Source: Sinotaia quadrata (lineage: Eukaryota > Mollusca > Gastropoda > Architaenioglossa > Viviparidae). From it: 64,000 nucleotides of DNA. Both the position numbers and the translations under genes were made by a program. Position 1 is the first letter of the stretch. The number at the start of each line of letters is the position of its first letter. The DNA lies in assembly GCA_028829895.1 (NCBI GenBank), contig CM054181.1, forward strand, positions 62,321,759 to 62,385,758, read 5' to 3'. Below, one piece after another: positions 24,971-37,528 of the stretch. Under the pieces are notes generated by a model, which made no database searches, was not told the origin of the DNA, and saw nothing but the letters and a program-made list of their open reading frames with translations.

Positions 24971-26255
24971 CCCTTTCTCTCCCCCCCCCCTCTCTCTCTT
25001 TATCTCTCTCATGACTTCAATTTTTTTGCCATCCAGTCCAGTCTTAAGGCTAAACCATGAGCTTCTGAGCTATTTGACTGATAGAGAGAATGCAGGAAAA
25101 TTAGATCTATAAATAATTTCATGTATTTAGAACTATTGATTTTATGGTTGCTAATTAGTCTTTAGAAATATTTTATACTGTGCCACATATTCCTAGTGGA
25201 AATGTTGATCAGGATATATTTGAGTTGTTAATTATAATTGTATTGAAGCCCATGTTGTGTGAATGGGGCTAATGATGTTTATTTCAGATGATGTAAGTTT
25301 AAGAACACTAGTGAAGGAAGAATGGAAGTGTAGAAGTTTAGACATGATAATTTATGTGCTGTATGGTTTTTCTTTCAAAGAAGCACAAATTTTCTGTTTT
25401 ATTTGATTTGTGTTATGGGTGTAGTGATCTATGGTTCCCCCTCCTTTGAACTGCATCAGTACATGGGTCCTGACATTGATCATAGTGGCTGCTAGCAATG
25501 GGGTTGTGGGAAATTGGATGTGGTGAATTCCCATTAGGAACCAGTATGTTGTGAGCTGGGCCTTGAGAGGTTCACACAGGAATCCAGAGAGCAGTATGGG
25601 TTTGGCATGCCTAAAGATGGATGTCAGAACCATTGTTAAGCTAGAGACAAGACAAAACACTTATGAAGGCCACAAATGACGACATTTAGCACCATCAAAG
25701 GTCATGACATTAACTGTTAAAGGTCATGATATTAACTGTTGGTTTTCATTCTGCAGCTCTTGCTCTGATTTATTGATGAAAATTAGATTCTATTGAAGTT
25801 AGGAGGTATTATTTTATTGTCATGATAAGTCCTAAACATTTATTTTTCTTAGCAGAGAGAATATTTTCAACTGTATTCCTTTGTACGTCTTTTTTCCTTG
25901 ACTGTTAATAAATCTGTTGTTAATTTTACCACTGCTTCTTATTCTTATACATAACATTTATATAATGTCTGGAGTAATAATGGGGGGGGGGGCTCACTAA
26001 TGTAATTTAGAGACGAATCTAATTGCTCCTTCGGTAAGACGTTCCACCTGTAAGAAAGAAATTCCGTATCAGTAAAGCGTCTGCTATTTGCATGTGTACG
26101 TGAAAGCAAAAATAGAGTTCTGAACTACCAACGGATGTGCCAAGAGGAAGAGGAGGAGGGGCGTCCTAGTGGAATTTTAAATTTAGAATTCTAGCCATTT
26201 GTATCTAGTTAAGTATTAATTGATATCATATAATAATTATCATAACAATCAGGGC
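24970..26255 (+). repeat. Possible diverged relative of LTR family A
   Basis: A few blocks resemble the LTR at 60952-62705 in the same order: TTTGACTGATAGAGAGAAT at 25073, GGGGCTAATGATG near 25264, and GGCTCACTAATGTAATTTAG followed by GGTAAGACGTTCCACCT near 25990-26050. The rest does not align by eye. The open frame at 25352-25660 (minus) has no recognisable domain. Confidence 0.3.
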
Positions 26256-26262
26256 CGTCGTC

Positions 26263-28799
<2,537 letters not shown>

Positions 28800-29006
28800 T
28801 CAAAGAAAGTACGATCTTAGAAGATTGTTAAACAAAACACACAAACCAACAGTATAGTGGAGAAGAAGTTGACATTGAACAGCATAGATGTTGTGGATCC
28901 AGGGGTGTGTTATTTTTTTTAAAATAATAAAATCCCCTGCAAGCTGACGCTCGCCTGACTTCAAACAATTCGCCAAACACTTTTCCTCATCCACTGCATC
29001 CGCCAT
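28800..29006 (-). CDS. Candidate first exon, unknown protein
   Basis: On the minus strand AAGATGGCGGATGC places an ATG in the AAGATGGCGG context common at animal housekeeping promoters (a YY1-type site). The frame reads MADAVDEEKCLANCLKSGER, acidic then basic, and continues to a stop at 28800, but the later part is hydrophobic and AT-rich and probably intronic. I see no convincing donor and no further exon. The 300 bp upstream (29010-29340) is CpG-richer than its surroundings. Weak evidence; it could be chance. Confidence 0.25.
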   Translation of the reverse strand: MADAVDEEKCLANCLKSGERQLAGDFIILKKITHPWIHNIYAVQCQLLLHYTVGLCVLFNNLLRSYFL

Positions 29007-29340
29007 CTTACTGCCTATTCAGGGAGGGATAATCGCAAAATTAAGGGGACAACACTCCATAACTCGCGGACAGAGCTGGCTTTGTCGATGAAACTTGTGT
29101 TTCGTGAGAGAGACAAACTGCCAGCGAGGAAAAGATTAGGCGAGCAGACGTGCTGTCGCAATCTCGAGCTTTCTCGCGCACTTCAAAAGGTTTTTGGCAA
29201 GGGACTGCACTGCGGCCTTATTCGCTTTGTAGTCAGGCAAGACCAAGAAAGCCATTGTGCTGCCAGCATCTTGTTGCTAAGTTCTGGTCACGACAAACCA
29301 CACTTGATGTCTGGGACTGGAATGTCATGCAGGGCTAGTG
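29007..29340 (-). promoter_or_regulatory. CpG-richer patch upstream of the candidate exon
   Basis: Contains several CpG dinucleotides and TCGCGCAC/CTCGAGCTTTCTCG-like sequence in AT-rich surroundings. The + strand open frame across it (29082-29384) has no recognisable domain. Confidence 0.3.
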
Positions 29341-29795
29341 CATCGCTGTTGTTTAAACAACGATATGCTAATATCTTTATTTAAATTAAGATGTTTCTCT
29401 AATTTTGATTTGATTGCTTGTTACATCACTTTTGTGGTAATCAGTTCGAGATGAATTTTCTTTTATGCTTTTATTTTCTAAATTCTTAATTGAAGCATGA
29501 TTAGTGTAGATAATTATTAAAACTAACTGTTCACACAAAAACATACATATGTACAAATAATTACAAGTGAATGAAATGCAACTAATTTAAACACGTTCTT
29601 GTTTCCCTTTCTTCCAATTATTTTTACTGAGTTTGATATTTGTGGGTTTTTCTTACCAAAGGGATTACTCCGCTTTGTTATGCCAGCAAGTACCCCTAAT
29701 CTAATCAAAACAAAAGTAATGAAGTTTTCAATCGTTATGCATTTGGGAAGAAATACAAACTGATCAAATAAAAATCACTCACTTTTGTCAGATTC
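29341..29795. other. AT-rich spacer
   Basis: No feature recognised. Confidence 0.4.
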
Positions 29796-30227
29796 ATGGA
29801 TGTCAGTTTCATGGTTGCCAGCTACATAGTTGTTAGTTTCATGGTTGCCAGCTACATAGTTGTTAGTTTCATGTTTGCCAGCTACATAGTTGTTAGTTTC
29901 ATGGTTGCCAGCTACATAGTTGTTAGTTTCATGGTTGCCAGCTACATAGTTGTTAGTTTCATGGTTGCCAGCTACATAGTTGTTAGTTTCATGGTTGCCA
30001 GTTTCATGTTTGCCAGCTACATAGTTGTTAGTTTCATGGTTGCCAGTTTCATGGTTGCCAGCTACATAGTTGTTAGTTTCATGGTTGCCAGTTTCATGTT
30101 TGCCAGCTACATAGTTGTTAGTTTCATGGTTGCCAGTTTCATGGTTGCCAGCTACATAGTTGTTAGTTTCATGGTTGCCAGTTTCATGGTTGTTAGTTTC
30201 ATGGTTGTAGTTTCTTTGTTGGCTGGA
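29796..30227. repeat. 15/30-bp minisatellite open in one frame
   Basis: Two related 15-bp half-units, AGTTTCATGGTTGCC and AGCTACATAGTTGTT, alternate. In the left half they form regular 30-bp units; in the right half 45- and 75-bp groupings appear. The + frame from the ATG at 29796 stays open to 30230 (144 codons) with the pentads VSFMV and ASYIV. The protein would be a hydrophobic repeat of beta-branched residues. I treat it as repeat-driven rather than a gene. Confidence 0.9.
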
Positions 30228-31789
30228 TGACCTGGACTGAGATTGGAAAATAACTCGTGTCCGGCAAATCTAATTAGCACACAGTATTTTACAGGTAAAA
30301 CTTATAGCAGGAGGCAAAAAATTTCAGAGGTACAGTTTAAACGACCAATTTAATGTTATTCTACGTGTAAAAAATCTAATTACAGATCAAAACATTATTT
30401 CCTAAATTAATTTTTATTAAATAACGAACTATTATTTTCCAAGTAAATTCTGAATTGACATATATCAGGACATTTTTATGGAGAAATATCTTAACGTTCT
30501 GGTTCAATTTTGAAAACTAATTATCCAAGTTGTTTTCCAAACAATTAAAATCAGAAATTTTATTGGACTATATTTAATAACAAGTTATACAGCTGTTACT
30601 GTTTTAAATATTTATGTATACGAGTAGTTTATTTACAATAATATCATATGTGTCATTGGTGAATGCGGCTATAAATGATAGTGTCGTGTGCTCCATTCAT
30701 TCCTGCAACACCCCGCAGCTTAGCAATTTACCAAGCGACATATCGATATGATTGGTTGCAGATCAAACAGATATGTGCCTTGTCACCAGTCACACGATCA
30801 AGCATGCATGACGTTATAAATTTACCAAGCGACATATCGATATGATTGTTTGCAGATCAAACAGATATGTGTCTTGTCACCAGTCACACGATCAAGCATG
30901 CATGACGTCATAAATTTGGCGAAGAAAGCAGGATACAGTACTTGTGACAGCCTCAGAATAAATAACTTCTGACCAGTGAAACTCAAATAGTTGAAAATTA
31001 TCTTACACAATGTCTAACATCAAAGTGATACAATCACACAACTGTATAACTGTAGTGCATACTCTGATTATAAAACAATGTGTCTTACTGAATGTAGACA
31101 AATTATTACAAAGAAAATAATAGAAATCATAAATTCATACAGTAAACATTATTTAAACAGAGGATATCAGTTAATATATAATAGAAAAGATAGTTTTAAA
31201 TAAGAAAATTAATTTCTACGCAAAGGTTTGAAAAGGTAGAAAACATTTAATCAAACAATTCACATAGAGTAAATATTAAAAATTACATCCTCACAAGTTG
31301 AAAAAATTTTTAATATGATAAAAATGATAAAATATAACATTCTAGCTTTTAACCATTTAAAGTTACTTACTAGTTTGACATACCATTGCAAACGATGAAA
31401 GGGAAAGCACTGGATTGTATTTTATCAAAGCGGAAGTAATATGCGCCATCTTGAAATATTTGACAACCCTGATCTAATGTAAGGCAGTTCTATACTTGAA
31501 TCAGATTGCAAAAGGCTTCCGAGTTTAGGCCATCTTATGGTCTGTTATGTAACAATGCAAAGTGTATCAAAGTAAAACAAGTAATGCGCATGTACACACC
31601 AGTCGACTGACTTCCGCTGCACTTTTGCTGTTGTAGCACATGGCCTTCACGGGTATTCCAGAACAAGAACAGAGGAAGAGCAGAGGGAGGAAAAAATATC
31701 TGTCTGAGGTGGACATCAAAGTATTTGCCTGTACATTTTTCTTCTTTCATTCAAAACCTAAGTGGTTAAATCAGACTTGCACAACGTAG
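30228..31789. other. AT-rich stretch with one duplication; no gene recognised
   Basis: Apart from the 94-bp duplication at 30725-30912 nothing is recognisable. On the minus strand CAAGATGGCGC near 31444-31453 and an ETS-like GGAAG at 31432-31436 are noted in the findings. Confidence 0.4.
30725..30912. repeat. 94-bp tandem duplication
   Basis: AATTTACCAAGCGACATATC starts at 30725 and 30819. Each copy contains the 12-bp palindrome CATATCGATATG and a GCATGCATGACGT block; the second copy has a full TGACGTCA (30903-30910) where the first has TGACGTTA. Confidence 0.85.
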
Positions 31790-32165
31790 GAATGCATTGT
31801 ATCATACACTACCGCAGGCTCACTAGTATGATAATTATATAATTATATCATTGTATCATACACTGCCGCAGACTCACTAGTATGATAATTATATAATTGT
31901 ATCATTGTACCGCAGACTGACTAGTATGATAATTATATCATTGTATCATAGACTACCGCAGACTGACTAGTATGAGAATTATATAATTATATCATAGACT
32001 ACCGCAGCCTGACTAGTATGAGAATTATATCATTGTATCATAGACTACCGCAGATTGACTAGTAAGAGAATTATATAATTATATCATTGTATCATAGACT
32101 ACCGCAGATTGACTAGTAAGAAAATTATATAATTATATCATTACCGCAGACTGACTAGTATTTTT
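31790..32165. repeat. About 54-bp minisatellite, about 7 copies
   Basis: Units contain ACTACCGCAGACTGACTAGT followed by ATGATAATTATATAATTATA and TCATTGTATCATA. Several units have lost an internal ATATAAT segment, so the period varies. Confidence 0.88.
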
Positions 32166-32177
32166 TCTTCCTCATGA

Positions 32178-32181
<4 letters not shown>

Positions 32182-32232
<51 letters not shown>
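32182..32232. repeat. (CA)n microsatellite
   Basis: About 50 bp of CA units. Confidence 0.96.
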
Positions 32233-32235
<3 letters not shown>

Positions 32236-32624
32236 CATCACTCCGTCAACTAGATGTTCAATCAAAACAAGAAGCGATTTTCACAAAGGGTTTTTAAAAT
32301 ACTTATTTAACCTAAACCGGTTGCATAACTCCTGCCCCTGCAACCCTGCAATGTCTGGGGATCTTTCAACAGACGGGACAATATTTTGTTCCTCATCCCC
32401 CCCCCGCCACAAGAAAAATGTACTTGAAAATTGAAAAATATACACATGATCAATTTTTGCAGAGCGCAAGGCAAGCTGATTCTCCGTGGAGCAGAGACAA
32501 AGTGTGTGTGTGTTTGTGCGTGTGTGCGTGTACGCGTGAAAAATGAGGAGGGGATTTAATTTTTTTTTTTTGCAGGGGTGGGGAGCAGCATTCGACCTAA
32601 ACTTATATTTCACAAGTATAGCCT
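32233..32624. other. No recognisable gene
   Basis: Mixed sequence with a C run at 32398-32405 and a T run near 32561. Overlapping open frames on both strands (32174-32434 plus, 32281-32613 minus) show no domain. Confidence 0.4.
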
Positions 32625-33170
32625 TACATGTTTAGCACTATCTCACACAGTCCACACTAGCTCAAACAACCTTAGAAGTCTAGCTCTCTCTCACACAGTC
32701 CAACACTACATCATACAGCCCAGCATATGTTCACACAGTCCAGAATTAGCTCACACAGTCCATCATAGTGGTTCTCAAACTTTCTCAATTCACGGCGCTC
32801 TTACTGTATCAGGATTTTTTCCACGGTACCCAAAGTCAGAAAACACCTAGGGGAAGTTATGTTTCCCTCGAAAATTTGGAAAATCCAGCAGAGCCCTTGT
32901 GAGTAGCTGCTGATGCGCACACTTTGGGCAAACTGTTCTAACGTAGTCCAGCACTAGCTCACACAGTTCAATACTAACTCACACAATTTAGCACTATCAG
33001 CCTTGCCCTAGCTCACACCATCCAGCACTAGCTCACACAGTTCAATACTAACTCACACAATTTAGCACTATCAGCCTTGCCTTAGCTCACACCATCCAGC
33101 ACTAGCTCACACAATCCGCACTATCACACAGCTTTGCACTAGCTCACATAGCCCAGCACTAGCTCTTGTT
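32625..33170. repeat. About 20-bp degenerate minisatellite (CTCACACAGTCCAGCACTAG)
   Basis: Loose copies of AGCTCACACAGTCCAGCACT run across the segment. They are interrupted by a hAT-like insertion at 32766-32935. A longer 69-bp internal duplication (CTCACACAGTTCAATACTAA) is seen around 32958-33090. Confidence 0.8.
32766..32935. mobile_element. Short hAT-type MITE
   Basis: The left end AGTGGTTCTCAAACTTTC and the right end, whose reverse complement reads CAGTTTGCCCAAAGTGTGCG, resemble the CAGTGGTTC(T/C)CAAA-type termini of hAT elements of the Charlie group. The 170-bp body has no coding capacity. It interrupts the 20-bp minisatellite. An 8-bp target duplication is not evident. Confidence 0.5.
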
Positions 33171-35155
33171 GGCAAACAGACTCACCTGTGTTAGGGCAAA
33201 GATAGACTCGATCAGCCTGGACAGCCTGAGGGCGGGGATGGGGTGGGATGGGTGAGGTGGAGTCGTTCCTGAAATATTAACCAAGACAGTTTCCAAATAT
33301 ATATGCTATTATAAAATAGTTCAATCTCCTCTAATAAAGATTAAATCTCTCACGGCGACTATTGGGTACAAGCGTACCTGGGTAACAATGGTAGGTAACA
33401 CATTTTTTTAATAACAGACATATTAGTTACACAACGAAAGGTTGATTAAATAAATCATCTGCACTTTACCTCTGCTAGTTCTGTCAACAACAAAAATTCC
33501 TTGTTTGCGCATTCGGTTCGAAGCAAAAACTTTCAATGTCTCACAAGACAAAATGAAAATCTAGAAACAAATCAACATTAATTTTATTTTCCACCTTCGT
33601 AGGGTAAAGAATCTAATCAAACTATTTAAAATTTCTAAACGTTTGACTTACTGGTTGCGACTTACAAATTAGGCCATTCACCTTGACATTAATCATACTT
33701 GCAATATTCAATAGATTTCTTTAGTTTCCTCTACAAACAAAAGAAACATCTGTTATGACTAAGGTCTAAATCCAATAAACACGAAAGATGGCGTCTTTAA
33801 TTTAGCCACACTGTTGCACTTACTTCATCCTGTCAAGTGATTAGTAATGTAAGTAAACAAGCTTGTACTCTACAGGTGTCATTACAAGAATGAAAAAATT
33901 GCAGAAAGTAAACAATTTTAACGCAAACTAATATGACGTCAACTTACTGTGTGATAGGACTGATGTATATGGCAGAAAACGTTAGGAATCAGCCATCTCA
34001 CCGCTCACCGTCTGATGCAAACAGGTGATGACTCATTATCATGATTCATGGCAAATGACTACGTCATTCTCACTATTGCTGGAACAACTAGTGTCCCTAA
34101 ATCTGTATTTCCAAAACAAATTGCAGCTGTTCTTAACATATGTTTTATTAGACTGCATCAGCGGCGTTACGTCTGTAAAGTTGTAGCAGGTCCTTAAGTG
34201 CCCATCTCTCTGCGTTATTTGACCAAGCATGTCAGTGACACTGTCACTGTATTACAGAACCCCTGTATGAGTGCCCTTAATTGTGCATTTATGGAATAAA
34301 AACATCCTGTCGTTGTTCTTAAGGACTGCCTGGCGTTGGCAGAATTCTAAGGCTGAAACGCATAGCCTGATGTAGAACTCCAGCCAAAGTTAAAGGTCCT
34401 CTCAGAAGCCGGAGGCTGAATAGTTTATGACTTATAGCCAAATAGCACTACGGTACCTCTAAAGTGAACATGAAACCAGACTAGCTATTTGAAATCTTTA
34501 CGGACAAGGAGACAAAAATCGGTTTTAAAAGTTAAGAAGTCAGCATTTATTTAAAATCCCAGTGGGTAAACAAACAAACGTCATTTTATAAATGCGTAAG
34601 CAATGAACTCTCAGTCTTTCTGACACTACGTCACAGAAAAAGACAGGCATAGGTATATTATCGGAGTGGTTAATAATACTCACAAATATTAATTTATGCA
34701 TGATGACGTCATGTACACGCTGTTGACAATATTAAAATGATATATTTTTCAATTATATTGATATATTTTTCATACAGTAGATTTGCTCGAATGTGTGTGT
34801 CTCTATGTGTGTGGGTGGGTAGGGTGGTGTGTCTTAGTTTGCTTTTGTTTTTTTCTTTATCATTTTTGTTGTTTGTACATCCTAAAATTGTAATTGTGTG
34901 TTGTTTCTGTCCTTCTTTAAGGAGTGTACAGATTGAAATATCACTTGCATTTCAAATCTTGTCTCTGTTTTTATATTACGCTTCTCAAGACGATAAGGAT
35001 CAATTGGGGGAGGGGGAGTCAGTGTTTCAGAAATTTCACAATCTTAACAACCGAGGTTCGTAATTGTTGAGTACCAATAAATCGTGCCAGACGATATATT
35101 GGTACAAGCTTTCAGTTAGCCGAGTAGGCCTATGCAACACACTTTGACCATAGTG
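33171..35155. other. No recognisable gene
   Basis: AT-rich single-copy sequence. TGACGTCA palindromes occur at 33934-33941 and 34704-34711, and AAGATGGCG at 33785-33793 (+) is followed within five codons by a stop. Open frames of 60-110 codons here lack domains. Confidence 0.4.
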
Positions 35156-35590
35156 CGACACAGCCTGGCAGTACTACGTAGTGTTATATAGCCTGGCAGT
35201 ACTACGTAGTGTTACATAGCCTGGCAGTACTACGTAGATAGTGTTATATAGCCTGGTAGTACTATGTAGTGTTAGATAGCATGGCAGTACTACGTAGATA
35301 GTGTTATATAGCCTGGCGGTATTATGGAGATAGTGTTATATAGCCTGGCGGTACTACGGAGATAGTGTTATATAGCCTGGTAGTACCACGTAGTGTTAGA
35401 TAGCATGGCAGTACTACGTAGATAGTGTTAGATAGCCTGGCAGTACTACGGAGATAGATAGCCTGGCAGTACTACGGAGATAGTGTTAGCCTGGCAGTAC
35501 TACGGAGATAGTGTTAGATAGCCTGGCAGTACTACGGAGATAGTGTTAGATAGCCTGGCAGTACTACGGAGATAGTGTTAGATAGCGGGA
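35156..35590. repeat. 28-32 bp minisatellite, about 13 copies
   Basis: Units contain TAGCCTGGCAGTACTACG followed by TAGTGTTATA or GAGATAGTGTTAGA. Left units are 28-32 bp with GTAG, right units 32 bp with GGAG, showing directional homogenisation. Confidence 0.9.
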
Positions 35591-36240
35591 CAGTACCACG
35601 TGGATAAGTGCAAGACTGTGTTAACTACCGTGTGGAGACTGATCCCATCAGTAGCACATACTCGAGATGCGCCGGCTGGTGCGGCTATCAGTCTCGAGAT
35701 GTGTTGAAGAGTACTCTACGCCTGAATGAGTTCATGATTAGAGTGGCTTATTTCCCTTGAGCCGTGGTGATTGACGTGTACCGTTGCTACTGGCATGGTT
35801 AACGTCGTCATGGTGGTATAGGCTTTTCTGAAGCGTTTGTCACTGCTAAGACATGTTACGTCAGTGCATTTGACTGTCTACACGTATACTCAAGGAGGGT
35901 TGCCTGCGAAGTAAGGTGTGTGTGTGCGCGCGCTTGTGTGTGTGTGTGTGTGTGTTTGAGAGAGAGAGAGAGACATTAATGTCATTGAATAAACTGTATT
36001 CATTTTAATAGATAACCGGGTCAATAAGTTTACATTGTTGTTTGTTTTGATCTTTTTTTTTTTTTGACAGAGAACGGCCGTCGCAAATTGATCAGTATCT
36101 GTACACGGGGGGGGGGGGAATTCCGACTTAGACGCATTCAACAAAAAATTACTCAAAATACCGAACCTAACTCTGACTAAAATGCAGTTTCACGGCGTTA
36201 CGCCGTTTCTCAGCTGCCTGTACGTTCAAGTACGACGGCC
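35591..36240. other. Spacer upstream of the snail promoter region
   Basis: Contains GT/GA microsatellite at 35920-35972 and a G run at about 36108-36118. CTCGAGATG occurs twice (near 35662 and 35693). No gene recognised. Confidence 0.4.
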
Positions 36241-37011
36241 AAGCACCTGCTGCAATTCTTAGCCAATTAAATTGTATTTAGGCGGAGCCTGGCTACACCT
36301 CCTCGCCACGATTGGACAAGTGTTGAAAACTCGGGCGGGGCTTAGCTTTTTGAGCCCGTAGGGTTGACAAGTGTTCGCGATGTTTGTGTTGACAAGGGTG
36401 GGTGCGTGAAATGAATAGTAGGTACAACGTGCCAGCTCGGGTCAACAGCAGACGACAGACGATGAAAAGAAAACTTGCTCTGTGATCACAGAAACCGCCT
36501 TCTGACACCGACAGAGACCAGTAGAGAGTGGCAGCGTTCACCACTCGACTTCTGTCCCATGATGCTAGCGTCTCTCACGGACCTGAGTGCGGCTAACCGA
36601 GCGACACCTCAGTTATCTAAGCGCGGCCGTAACTGAAACTTGTTTCCGTCGATTTCAAGTTCCTTTTCGGACAGTATTTCACTGCCTGACGTTACGGGAA
36701 GATAATACGGTCAGACTATACCAAAAGACATCCTGTACGCAATGCTCAGTTAAAGGCTTTCTTCGTCCGTCTAACACGTGCTTGAGACAAAGACTTGTTA
36801 AACACAGGTGACCGATCAGGATGAGAGTGAGGCCTTGAAAGGTTTTTTTTTGTGCAAGTATTCGTTCACAATGGACGGACAAGTGCAAGTACTGTAGGAC
36901 CATACTTTACTAAACAAAGGGATTTAACTCTATTCGGTGAGCTAAAAGACGCAATAAATTTTCTTTTCTTTTAGGAAACCTCAGACTGTATGTATGGGAC
37001 GTAACATTACT
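36241..37011 (+). promoter_or_regulatory. Candidate snail promoter and 5' leader
   Basis: This GC-richer segment lies 0.3-1.1 kb before the snail ATG. It holds a CCAAT box (36263-36267), an inverted one (ATTGG, 36311-36315), a GC box GGGCGGGG (36333-36340) and a Snail-type E-box CAGGTG (36805-36810). No clear TATA box is seen. The transcription start cannot be fixed from sequence. Confidence 0.4.
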
Positions 37012-37232
37012 TAGAAATTAATCCTACAACGTCACCACTTAAGTGAAAGTGACGTGACATTGGAAATTAATCCTACACGTTATCACTTACGTGAAAGGAG
37101 CATAACACTGCTTTAATCCTAAGCATCACTTTGTGAAAGGGACATGACACTAGAAATTAATCGCACTTATCACTTAAGTGAAAGGGACATGACATTGCTT
37201 GGAAGTTAATCCTATATACTTACGTGAAATTC
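37012..37232. repeat. About 48-bp repeat with palindromic CACTTAAGTG sites, 4-5 copies
   Basis: Units contain GAAATTAATCCTACA followed by CACTTAAGTGAAAGGGACAT. The palindrome CACTTAAGTG is intact at 37036-37045 and 37171-37180, CACTTACGTG at 37084-37093, and two variants occur near 37130 and 37218. It ends about 75 bp before the snail start codon, so it lies in the 5' leader or proximal promoter. Confidence 0.8.
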
Positions 37233-37308
37233 GACCTTAACTACACTCTTCTGGAGTCCGTCGATCAGTTGTGCAGTCGTGCGCGTGTGTGGAGTTTGAG
37301 AGCCCAGC

Positions 37309-37528
37309 ATGCCTCGCGCGTTCCTTATTAAAAAGAAACGGGAAGAAGAGAGATATTCGTTGGAATCCATCGTCCTTGTTGGTGTCCAGCATTCGGGAAC
37401 GGAAGTGGAGGAGAGAGAAACTTCTCCGGGGACAGAACCGAAGACGGACGATGGAGGGCAGAAGAGCGAACGGAAGTCGATGGAGAAGGAAGAAAGTTGT
37501 GCTCGGCGAATGTTGTCGCACTTTGAAG
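37309..37528 (+). CDS. snail: Snail-family repressor, exon 1 (SNAG)
   Basis: Encodes residues 1-73 plus the first base of codon 74. The start MPRAFLIKKK matches the SNAG motif of Snail, Slug and Gfi proteins, which recruits LSD1/CoREST and histone deacetylase complexes in the nucleus; the invariant Pro-2, Arg-3, Phe-5 and Leu-6 are present. The ATG has A at -3. The rest is charged (Glu/Lys-rich, about residues 10-70) without a known domain. The exon ends TTTGAAG before GTAAGC, a strong donor, in phase 1; joining to the acceptor at 45375 gives a Glu codon and keeps the frame. Starting at the SNAG Met is chosen because the motif must be N-terminal to work. No other in-frame Met nearby fits. Confidence 0.88.
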
